Origin: Ochotona curzoniae | Taxonomy: Eukaryota; Chordata; Mammalia; Lagomorpha; Ochotonidae | NCBI RefSeq assembly: GCF_017591425.1 | Contig: NW_024466004.1 | Coordinates: forward strand, 36,458,501 to 36,522,500 | Reading direction: 5' to 3' | Length of the DNA: 64,000 nucleotides | Shown: one piece after another, positions 59,301 to 64,000 of the stretch | Layout: every line of letters begins with the position of its first letter | Position numbering within the stretch: the first letter of the stretch is position 1 | Program-made: the position numbers and the translations under genes | The notes under the pieces: model-generated | What the model was told of the DNA's origin: nothing | The model's database searches: none | What the model saw: the letters and a program-made list of their open reading frames with translations, nothing else

Positions 59301-61675
59301 TTGGAGAGAAATCATGTTTGATAGCATTCTTCCTGGGAAGTTCTTATTGCTATTGCTATTATAAGGCAAGTTCCCATTGTCATTTGCTGTTTTTATTATT
59401 TAGCAGTACAAGCAGAATAGGAAGGATTAGGACTATTTGTCTAAAATGTTATCGGCCATACTTTTTTATCTGCCCACTAACGTCTTCATGTACAGGAAAA
59501 ACTTCCAGGTAAGTCTAGTATTGCTTGTATTTCTCAGTGTTATGAGGTGATGTAGACTTCATTTAAGGAAAGCTTGTTTTTGAGAAGGCACAAGGATCAC
59601 TGTGTTTTTGTTTTGATTGTTCCACTTAGCAGTTAAAACAGTACTTTGGTTACCATACTGCTTCATTCTCTTTGACTTTAAAAAGATCGTTAAAGTTTAA
59701 TTTATTTACAAGTTTCTACCAGTATGAAAATGGACAAGGTTATATTCTGTAAAACATAATAAGGCTTCTTTAATCTTTTCTTGTGAGAATTTGTTTACTT
59801 ACGCCCAGAATTTCAGTTGTACGAAGAATATTAAGTGAGATTTGTATTGTCTTATTTCTGTCTCCAGTTTTGTTCTCACCGCTGATTTATTGTATTTCTG
59901 TTGATCATTTTGATGATCCATTGGCATTTCAGCTGCATGTGTTCCTAGATAATATCTCATATTTTTCCCTGTTTCTGGTAATAATATCATCTGTTTCTTG
60001 ATAGGGCAACAGGGACTTGAAGCTACGGAGAACTTTTACCTTCTGTCATTGTACCCCAGTATCTGGCCTATGGATTTAATATTTTCATGAAGCTAATAGA
60101 AATCCTATGCTCTTGTTAAAACCATTTTTCCCCTTCCCATTGCCTTAGTTGAAGTCATCAACACCCATTCTAGTCCTTTTTTTTTTTTAATGCTGTCCTA
60201 CTAATATTGCTTATAGTACTAATTTGGATAATGTGACAATTGTCTCAGTACCTTGCTCTTGAGCTCTTCAGTGACTAACCGCTTACAGGCAGTAGATAGG
60301 TATTTGAGGCCCTAAAGAGTATGTCAGGACAGATATTCGAAACTGCATGTTTTAAGCAAATTGAAGTGCCTGCCATTTTTCATTGCTAATGTAATTGACA
60401 GATCTCATACCTTTCCCTCTTTGAATATCATTCTCTTTTATCTGTTTAAATTCTACCCAGTCCACGGCTATGGGGAACCCTGACTCCAAAGGTAGTGCTT
60501 TAGGCATTAGTAGATGCTCCATAGGTATTTGTTAAATGCAGTTTATGTAAGTAAGGAAGTACCAATTTATATGTACCCTTTTATGTGTTATTTTAATATT
60601 TAGTTACTGAAGAGCATACCATAGTTTGTGTTATCAGTGTTATTTGACCAAGTTATTTTAATAGTTGTATAGTGTAATATTGGATAATGTACTATGATTT
60701 TCCTTTACTCTTTTTTACAGTTAATTCCAATTCTTTTTCAGATATATTCCTAAGTATCTGAGTGAAAAAGAGCATATTTTGAGGGTTTTAGTGTATATGG
60801 AAAAAGTACCCTCCATAAGGTTGTTTAAATTTGATCCCCACCAATAGTACCTCTAGCAACAAATGCTGCCAATGTTTTCCTTGAAGTAGTAGTCGCATTT
60901 CATTTATTTTTAAGAAAATGTCTGCTAAATACTCAAATAGTGTTAAATAATTTATTTGGCATTCTTCCATGCGTAAATGGGCTTTCATTTAAAAAAAAAA
61001 GCATGCTTTGTTTTACTGATCAAATGATTGCCTAAATTCAGGGTGATTATCATGCTTTATGTTGAAAGTGTTTTTAAGAACTTCTTGGTTTATCACACTC
61101 ACATTAAATCTAAGGATTAGTACTCTGTGGTCCAGCTTTAAGTAAATAAACACCTTTTCTACTTCTTGGAGGATATTCTTAAATATCAGTCCCAAATCAA
61201 TATGGTTACAAAAATAGTTTGGATCCTTTGCCATAGTTAGTACTAAGAGGATGGCATGTTGCCCACCACTGCCTTTATAATACCAGTGCAAATGTCAAAA
61301 CATTGACAAGCGTACACAACATTTTAATATTTTCATGAAGCTAATAGAAATCTCATCGATATCCACAACCTCAGAAACTAGTAGAGGCCTGTAGATAAAA
61401 CTTAGAAAACACTGTATAAACAATTCCTGTTTTTGCTGCCTTTGTGTCACTCCTTTGATTAATTGAATCTTTTGTAGTTTTTAGGTGTATAGAATGATTT
61501 ACAAAGGTTTAGTTTTGGTCATAATAAAATGAGAAGATCCCCACTGAGTTAGACTTAACATTGCTTTTTTTCCCCATTTTTTTCCCATGCTAGGTTCATC
61601 GTTGGGTTAATTATGAATCTATGCTGAAAGAATGCCTGGTTGGCAGAATGGCAATTAAACCTGCCATTCTGAAAG
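32182..61675 (+). CDS. CYB5R4: CYB5R4 (Ncb5or), cytochrome b5 reductase 4, 5' part (4 coding exons, continues past window)
   Basis: Coding exons in the window are 32182-32256, 38052-38205, 57983-58083 and 61594-61675, all GT-AG and phase-consistent, giving residues 1-137 plus one base. Human CYB5R4 is 521 residues (from memory), so roughly three quarters of the protein lies to the right. The visible part is the N-terminal leader (MLNVPSQ..., [18 protein letters not shown]) and the cytochrome b5 domain, with YHPGGEDEL and [10 protein letters not shown]. The axial haem histidines fall at H89 and H112, the same numbers as in human. Known role: soluble, ER-associated flavohaemoprotein that passes electrons from NAD(P)H via FAD to b5 haem; mouse loss affects beta cells and lipid handling. 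The start at 32182 has A at -3. Confidence 0.96.
33150..33295 (-). repeat. MIR SINE fragment
   Basis: CTCGTTTAATCATAATGATG, CCTTTGAGGTGGCAACTTG and GACATGGGTCACACAGC: antisense MIR. Confidence 0.55.
33611..34111 (-). mobile_element. ERV2 (class II) type LTR, antisense
   Basis: On the - strand the block starts TGTAGGGGGATTTAACATTTG's first bases and ends CTCCGGCA, about 500 bp with TG...CA ends. Near its 3' end are AATAAA (33734-33739) and the class II hallmark CTTTATCGCCGACTCCACGC followed by a CCCTTCCCGAGC-like stretch. No matching target-site repeat is obvious at these borders, so the ends are approximate or flanking internal sequence was joined. Confidence 0.7.
34112..34800. mobile_element. 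Possible ERV internal remnant next to the LTR
   Basis: Sequence directly beyond the LTR U3 end, unlike the local intron in composition, ending in a GC-rich block with an 18-bp direct repeat (34662 and 34692). Position fits the 3' internal part of a provirus, but no retroviral gene could be identified with confidence and there are many stops. Confidence 0.3.
34855..35035 (+). repeat. MIR SINE
   Basis: GTTAAAAGCACAGGCTTTGA, TTGCCTCATTTGTAAATGGC, AATAGCAGTACC, TTTCAAGGACTAAGTGG: good sense MIR. Confidence 0.65.
35190..36030 (-). mobile_element. L2-like fragment, antisense, split by a SINE at 35478-35788
   Basis: G-rich antisense L2-like text such as GCTTCTGGAGGAAATAATGA and GATTTTGGTTTGAATTGGAG on both sides of the SINE. 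Weak but consistent. Confidence 0.35.
35478..35788 (-). mobile_element. Older C-type SINE
   Basis: TTATTTATTTATTTGACAGA, ACAACAGCCAGGGCTGGGCC, TAGCAGGGAGCTAGCCCAAA, ends ACATTGGCCCTGTG. ATTAGATTTT repeats flank it. Confidence 0.8.
36170..36530 (-). mobile_element. MaLR (MLT1/MST-like) LTR fragment, antisense
   Basis: Contains the reverse-orientation MaLR features: TTGCTATTATAACAAAATATC, CAGTTCTAGATGCTAGGAAG, TGTGTCATAACGTGG and a late CATTAGGCCAT block. Family assigned from memory of the consensus. Confidence 0.6.
36967..37258 (-). mobile_element. Pika C-type SINE lacking its tail
   Basis: Body complete to GCGCTGGGCCC at 37258, but the T-tract and the AATAAA-like 3' end are missing. Short CAAGA(A/G)TA repeats flank it. 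Confidence 0.85.
38052..38205 (+). CDS. CYB5R4: CYB5R4 coding exon 2
   Basis: Acceptor GCTTCTTCTAG, donor GTAGGT. Encodes 51 codons plus one base, from [15 protein letters not shown] to RDDCWICIR. It covers the conserved pre-b5 segment and the first strand and helix of the b5 fold ([15 protein letters not shown]). Confidence 0.97.
39000..39245 (-). mobile_element. Old C-type SINE
   Basis: GAAGCCAGGAACCAGGAATT, CATTAGCAGGAAGCTGGAGC, CATCCCACTGGAATCTTAAT. Confidence 0.6.
39345..39460 (+). mobile_element. L2 3'-end fragment
   Basis: CTGCATGAGGGCAGGGATC, CAGTGCTCTGTGC, TGGCTGGCATAGAGTG and GTTGTTGAATGGA are the classic L2 3' terminus. Confidence 0.6.
39555..39975 (-). mobile_element. MLT1-like LTR (ERVL-MaLR), antisense
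   Basis: Shows CTCACAGTTCTGGAGACCAG, CTGGAGGCAGAATTTGG, CCTCAGATTTCCC and CAGTCCCATATTTAAATAAG in the order expected for an antisense MLT1 LTR of about 400 bp. Confidence 0.65.
40600..41995 (-). mobile_element. L2-like fragment, antisense, split by L1 insertion 40856-41725
   Basis: Left part AGGCTGAAGGAAGGGCTGTA and right part GAAGGGATTTGGATGTGGGG with GTGTGATCAAGTG resemble antisense L2 and resume after the younger L1 3' end. Confidence 0.4.
40856..41725 (+). mobile_element. Lagomorph L1 3' end, 5'-truncated insertion (about 870 bp)
   Basis: GC-rich non-coding body ending in an A-rich AATAATTAAAAAAA tail and flanked by near-identical target-site repeats (AAATTGGACTGTGTCA just before, AAATTCGACTGTGCCA at the end). 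It shares its body with 56160-56480 and its terminal 200 bp with 53948-54182. I read it as the long 3' UTR of a lagomorph L1; the family name is inference. Confidence 0.6.
42195..42365 (-). mobile_element. Old C-type SINE fragment
   Basis: CAATCCGAGTTTCCCAAGTG, TTAAGCCATCACTTGCTGCT, TGATTAGCAGGAAGTTGGAC. Confidence 0.55.
43085..43175 (+). mobile_element. L2 3'-end fragment
   Basis: GTGAGCTTTGTGAGGGTGGG with CAGTAAATGTCTCCTTGAATAAATGA-type ending. Short. Confidence 0.4.
43510..43675 (+). mobile_element. C-type SINE 3' fragment
   Basis: GCTTTAGTTTGGCCCTTGCC, ATTTGCAGACTGAACTTGTG, CAGTCTCTCTCTCTTTCAAG. Degraded. Confidence 0.4.
45645..45945 (-). mobile_element. C-type SINE in the antisense L1
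   Basis: T-rich head, GAGAAGGAGAGACAGAGAGA, CCAAGGCTTTGGGCCATA, CCCATTTGGGATCCTGG. Confidence 0.8.
45950..46125 (-). mobile_element. Partial older C-type SINE
   Basis: TGACTTGGGACCAGAGTACC, ACTAAAACCGATAACC and GGTTTAACTTGTTGTGCCGC are the antisense tRNA-like half. Abuts the copy at 45645-45945. Confidence 0.5.
46595..46645 (+). repeat. Pyrimidine-rich CTAC/CTTT tract
   Basis: CCTACTACCTAACTACCTAT then CTTTCTACCTTCTTTCTTTC next to the SINE at 46643. Confidence 0.75.
46643..46980 (-). mobile_element. C-type SINE in the antisense L1
   Basis: GAAAGTCAGATATACAGAGA, CCCACATGAGTGCAGGGTCC, GGTGCCCATATGGGATTCC, ends CTACACCGGACCC. Confidence 0.85.
47022..47299 (-). mobile_element. Older C-type SINE in the antisense L1
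   Basis: TTTTTTAAGACTTATTTATT, GAAAGTCAAAATAACAGAGA, TCTCCCATATGGGTG, GGCCCACTGAG end. Diverged. Confidence 0.65.
47391..47718 (-). mobile_element. C-type SINE in the antisense L1
   Basis: T-tract, GGAAAGTCAGATTTACAGAG, CCAAAGCTTTGGGCCATC, TTATGGGATCTGAGC, ends GCGCTGTGCCC. Flanked by ATGA(C/T)TCAGTCTT repeats. Confidence 0.85.
47827..48470 (+). mobile_element. Old C-type SINE split by the 48000 insertion
   Basis: Left half holds ATATGGGCACTGGTTCCTGT; right half GGCTCCTGGCTTTAGCCTGA, AGGGAATAAACCAGCAGATA and CTGACTTTCAAAATGAATAA. Confidence 0.7.
48000..48325 (+). mobile_element. Very young pika C-type SINE, nested
   Basis: Near-consensus from GGCCCGGCGCGGTGGCGC to AATAAAAATAAATCTTTTTA. Exact AAGAAGCTTCTGGCT repeats flank it within an older SINE. 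The least diverged copy in the window. Confidence 0.93.
48730..49045 (-). mobile_element. Old C-type SINE
   Basis: GAAAGGCAGAGTAACAGAGG, AGAAAGCTGGATCAGAAACA, ACTTTGATATGGGATCTAGG. Diverged. Confidence 0.65.
49166..50548. other. CYB5R4: Unexplained, partly GC-richer intronic block
   Basis: GC-richer than its surroundings from about 49560 to 50400, with interrupted reading frames on both strands and no recognisable exon. It lies directly beyond the antisense L1, so an L1 5'-region remnant is one option; I could not confirm it. Confidence 0.4.
50549..50882 (-). mobile_element. Pika C-type SINE
   Basis: T-tract, AAGATTTATTTATTTTTATT, GGCGCCCATATGGGATCCCG, ends CCACCACACAGGGGCC. Confidence 0.9.
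51010..51480. other. CYB5R4: Unclassified repeated sequence in CYB5R4 intron 2
   Basis: 51015-51100 shares an approximately 80-bp block (TTGAGCCCCAGGGTCTGAGC core) with 53205-53290, and 51380-51470 holds two copies of a CCAGCAGCAG(C/A)(T)AGCTTTTGCCT unit. Suggests an undescribed or unrecognised interspersed repeat. Confidence 0.5.
52945..53210 (-). mobile_element. Old C-type SINE
   Basis: GAAAGACAGATTTGCAAAGT, CTGATCCAGTCTGAAGCCGG, AGACTTGGGCCATACC. Its tRNA-like end is degraded. Confidence 0.65.
53572..53607 (+). repeat. (TG)n/(CG)/(CATG) alternating purine-pyrimidine tract
   Basis: GTTGTGTGTGTGTGCGCGCA followed by TGTGCATGCATGTATG. Confidence 0.9.
53948..54182 (+). mobile_element. Lagomorph L1 3' end, short insertion
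   Basis: Flanked by 20-bp target-site repeats (53928-53947 and 54183-54202, two mismatches). It ends in an (AAT)n tail (about 54142-54170) and shares GGGATGGTGGGAGGCTGGG and ATCAACTATGTAAACATCAT-like blocks with the end of 40856-41725. Confidence 0.65.
54142..54170 (+). repeat. (AAT)n microsatellite in an L1 tail
   Basis: About nine ATA/AAT units forming the tail of the short L1 3' insertion. Confidence 0.9.
54705..54985 (+). mobile_element. Lagomorph L1-type 3' terminus
   Basis: CCCAGTGAAACAGTTGAATT, GGAATTCCAGAGCCTATGGA and ACTGTATCATAAAATAATAA match the other two copies. No open frame. Confidence 0.5.
55087..55412 (-). mobile_element. Old C-type SINE
   Basis: TTATTATTTATTTGAAAGTC, GGATCCTGGAGCCAGGTGC, TTAGGCCATCCTCTGCTGCT, ends TTTAGGGCCAGCCCC. 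Confidence 0.75.
55500..55822 (+). mobile_element. Pika C-type SINE, full length
   Basis: GGGCCCAGTGTGGTGGCC to CAATAAAGCAAAATAAATCT. AAGATATATAA repeats flank it. Confidence 0.92.
56160..56490 (+). mobile_element. Fragment of the same lagomorph L1 3' UTR
   Basis: Shares blocks such as GTTTGCATGGGAGCC, GGGCTAGGGGCAGAACTG, GGTGACAGACTG and GGACTGGGTCTCCTCAG with 40920-41290. No clear A-tail, so probably internal or broken. Confidence 0.5.
56575..56745 (-). mobile_element. C-type SINE fragment
   Basis: AGAGAGAGAGAGAGGAAGAA then CTTGGTCAGGATGAGTCTG and TGCACTAGCAGGAAAC. Only the 3' half recognisable. Confidence 0.45.
56953..57025 (+). repeat. 37-bp tandem duplication
   Basis: ACTAGTACTTTGACTAAC... 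occurs at 56953-56989 and again at 56990-57025 with one base deleted and two or three changes. Confidence 0.9.
57254..57304 (+). repeat. (GGAT)n microsatellite
   Basis: About 12-13 perfect tandem copies of the tetranucleotide, followed by imperfect GGTTGGAAGGAAGG and GGATGGATGG. Likely polymorphic. Confidence 0.97.
57983..58083 (+). CDS. CYB5R4: CYB5R4 coding exon 3 (haem-binding HPGG)
   Basis: Acceptor TTGATATAG, donor GTAAGG, 101 nt, ending in phase 0. Encodes [20 protein letters not shown] through GTDLFDQ. H89 of HPGG is the first axial haem ligand of the b5 domain. Confidence 0.97.
58797..59123 (-). mobile_element. Very young pika C-type SINE
   Basis: Near-consensus from AAGATTTATTTTATTTTTATT's start to ATCGCGCTGGGCC. 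Exact CTATATATTTTTTCTT repeats (58782 and 59124 regions) flank it. Confidence 0.92.
60240..60545 (+). mobile_element. L2 fragment with 3' end
   Basis: Ends GGCATTAGTAGATGCTCCAT followed by AGGTATTTGTTAAATG, the L2 terminus; earlier part diverged. Confidence 0.45.
60590..60890 (-). mobile_element. L1-like fragment, antisense
   Basis: ACCATAGTTTGTG, TAATTCCAATTC, GATATATTCCTAAGTATCTG, AAGTACCCTCCATAAGGTTG and CCCCACCAATAGTA fit an antisense old L1 3' region. Confidence 0.5.
61594..61675 (+). CDS. CYB5R4: CYB5R4 coding exon 4 (second haem histidine)
   Basis: Acceptor TTTTTCCCATGCTAG, donor GTAAGT, 82 nt. Encodes [20 protein letters not shown] and on to PAILK plus one base. H112 is the second axial haem ligand. 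Last exon in the window; the next lies beyond 64000. Confidence 0.97.
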
Positions 61676-64000
61676 GTAAGTAAAGCTGGCACGTAACCAG
61701 CATTGATGTATAATGTATGTGTAGTACTTATTTTTAAACTTGTATTTCAACAAATAGACTTCAATGTTTTTCTCACTCTTATTGACCTCCTGATCTAGCC
61801 ACTCTAAAACATTTACTTCATTTTGTATGGAGACTTACATTAAAACAACTGATATATTTTGTAGGAAAAATTCATAGGGTATGATGCTTAATTATTTTAG
61901 AAGTAAACACTTCATTGTTTTTTTAATTTTCTTTAGTTATTTACCTGTTGTATAGACAAATTAATTACTTGATTATTGTGATACAGTTGATTTTTAGATG
62001 AGCTTTTAGAGATTATTTTTGCTTAAATAATAATAGTCACACTATCTAGAAATCAGAATATATAAAAAATACATAATAATTTGCTGTCTCAGCTTTGTCT
62101 CACGTTTGCTTTTAAAGATCTCATCCGCTTCATGTTCTCTCACTGTAATAACCCCATTCTCATTTTAAACTTCTTTTAAATATATTCCATGTTTTCTGCT
62201 TTTATCTGAGATGGGGCTCTTCAGTCTGCGTTGTATTCAAGGTCATCTCTACTTCCTGACCCGCTTTCAGAAGAGCAGCCATATTGAATTTTAGGCATGG
62301 AATTGGAGTACTACTAATATTTTGTGTAACACTTTTCTATGAATGAGTGATAAGCATTTCTTTTGAGTAACTCCCTGACTTGACTCTGAGATTTGGATGA
62401 AATTTGTTGATTCAACCAGAATCATCCATTACTTACTTCATTGAGTTTTGTAATATAAGGTTTTGTCAAAGCCGGAGGCTTGGTCAGCAGAATGAAGTAG
62501 CACAGGTCTGAATTTGAACTCTCTCCATAGCTATTAGCTATGCAGTGTTTACACATGAGCTCTTTTCAATATTGTTGCCCTTTTTAGGTGAGATAATTGC
62601 CATACTGCAAGTGCAGATGGAGTCCAGGACTGATACGTGAACAGATAAAGAGGCTTAATTATCAATTTAGTGATTTTCAGTGAGGCAGTGGTGAAATACT
62701 TGGATATTTAGGAAGAAAATGGGCAAGTTAACAAAACTCATAATAGAAAAAATAATACCAGTGTATCGTTATTAAGCAAAGAATCAGTTATGTTTGTTTG
62801 AATCCTTTATTTAAAGATGTTATGGTTCGTGTTATGTTTTAGAAAGATTCATCAGTGATGGATTAAAGATAAATTTTAATGACTGATAGTATGCATACAT
62901 GAAACATTTCATTCTTCAATAAAAACGAAAAAAGCCCATAGTCTGTGACTGTTGTAGCTACTAATAAGTTTCATGTGGCTCATGAGCACAAGAAATGTGC
63001 CTAGTACAAGTTGAGATATGCATGCTGGAAGTGTAAAATAGATTGGACTTCAAAACTCAGTTTAAAAAAATACAAAATGTCTCATAATTGTTCTATTGAT
63101 TGTGTGTTGGAAAGAGATTATTCCACATATATGCGTAAAAATCTAATTAAACATTTGTTGTGCCTTGCCAGTCTGGCTAATTAGAAAATTTAAGTATGCA
63201 CTATGGCTTGCATTAAATTTCTTTCGGACAGCACTGTTCTAGATCATAATATGTTAAGTCATATTTTCTAATGGCAAATTTTAGTTTCAGTAATATTTCT
63301 TTTTAATTTTTTTTGCCTATTATACTTTCTGTTCCTTATGTTACTAGATTTTATGTCTTATTTCTAGCATTTAATAACTGTAAAGCACTTAGAATCATAG
63401 GTTAATAGAATATTAGAGTTGGGAGAGGGTCTTAGAGCTATTATAACTCCCTCTATCAGCAAGAAGCTACTGAGGCTTTTAGGTAAACATAACATATAAG
63501 ATGCAGAGTTATTTAATTGTAGAACTCCACTAAAGCAAAGAAATCCTAGGAGCCTGCTTTTGTAAGGCTCACTAATGTTCCCTACTGTTTAATGATTTAT
63601 TTTCCTTTGGTGTATGCCAGTGGTTCTTAACAGATGTTGATTATGTTTCTCAGGGGACATTTAGGATTAACTGCAGACATTTGGTTGTCCTAAGAAAACA
63701 GGGCACCACTGACATTCTGATGGATCGAGATCAGAGATGCTGCTGAATAATTAAACATAATCCAGAACAAGGAATTATCTAGCCCAGCATCTTGGCAGTG
63801 CTGAAATAAGGAAACCAATCTCTCATTGTTAAAACTTGATGGTAGTGGCCCATACATGTAAAACTGGTATGTACACAGCGAACAGCTTTGTGGATGCATA
63901 GATAACAGTATTCATAGGTAGCGGTGGTATTAGTTTAGTCATGATTTCTGTTAATGTCACAGCACTGTGAGCACAAAGTTTTGTAGAGGCAGGCAAAGTT
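61676..64000 (+). other. CYB5R4: CYB5R4 intron 4 (partial)
   Basis: Begins GTAAGT and runs off the window. It is AT-rich. A MER5-like element lies at 63610-63800, and 63385-63480 has the look of an old unclassified repeat (ATTAGAGTTGGGAGAGG...). Nothing else recognised. Confidence 0.75.
63610..63805 (+). mobile_element. MER5-like hAT (Charlie) DNA transposon remnant
   Basis: CAGTGGTTCTTAACAGATG at the start, then CTCAGGGGACATTTAGGATT, ACATTTGGTTGTCC, AGAGATGCTGCTGAATAATT, AACAAGGAATTATCTAGCCC and CTTGGCAGTGCTGAA match the MER5A/B layout. Nonautonomous, no coding capacity. Confidence 0.75.

Larger units (their letters stand above)
58084..61593 (+). other. CYB5R4: CYB5R4 intron 3
   Basis: A 3.5-kb intron with a young SINE (58797-59123), an L2-like 3' fragment (60240-60540), an L1-like fragment (60590-60890) and an exact 30-bp direct repeat (60075 and 61323). 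No other gene seen. Confidence 0.85.

Overview
This is a mammalian nuclear genomic window with split genes, GT-AG introns and very dense retrotransposons. The commonest repeat is a tRNA-derived lagomorph C-type SINE whose youngest copies carry GGATCCCATATGGGCGCC and end in a CAATAAAAATAAATAAATCTT-like tail. Its sequence differs from the rabbit C-repeat as I remember it and fits pika (Ochotona) better, so the source is most likely a pika. This taxonomic call rests on memory, not a search.

Two protein genes are supported, both on the + strand and in the order known from human 6q14. RIPPLY2 (four coding exons, 25747-29502) is complete and encodes a predicted 151-residue Groucho/TLE-recruiting repressor adaptor of somite segmentation. 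CYB5R4 (Ncb5or) begins at 32182 in a GC-rich promoter. Its first four coding exons lie in the window and encode residues 1-137 plus one base of the next codon: the N-terminal leader and the cytochrome b5 domain with both haem histidines (H89, H112). The CS and reductase domains lie beyond the right edge.

Layout: 1-25.4 kb is gene-poor intergenic DNA holding old L1, L2, MIR and LTR fragments, many SINEs, a small hairpin (MITE-like) element and a frameshifted RPL23A processed pseudogene (19931-20396). 25.4-29.6 kb is RIPPLY2 with its TATA box and CpG-rich first exons. 29.6-31.9 kb is the intergenic gap. 31.9-64 kb is the 5' part of CYB5R4, whose introns are filled by a class II (ERV2-type) LTR, MaLR-type LTRs, lagomorph L1 3' ends, a long antisense L1 split by nested SINEs, and simple repeats. 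A hAT-type MER5-like element lies near the right edge.

The two genes act in unrelated processes (somite patterning; ER redox metabolism) and are neighbours by ancient synteny, not by function. I found no convincing novel biological system. The most interesting local points are an in-frame 12-codon tandem duplication in RIPPLY2 exon 1, an overlapping upstream reading frame at the CYB5R4 start, an exact 30-bp direct repeat 1.25 kb apart, and several nested or unusual retroelement structures.
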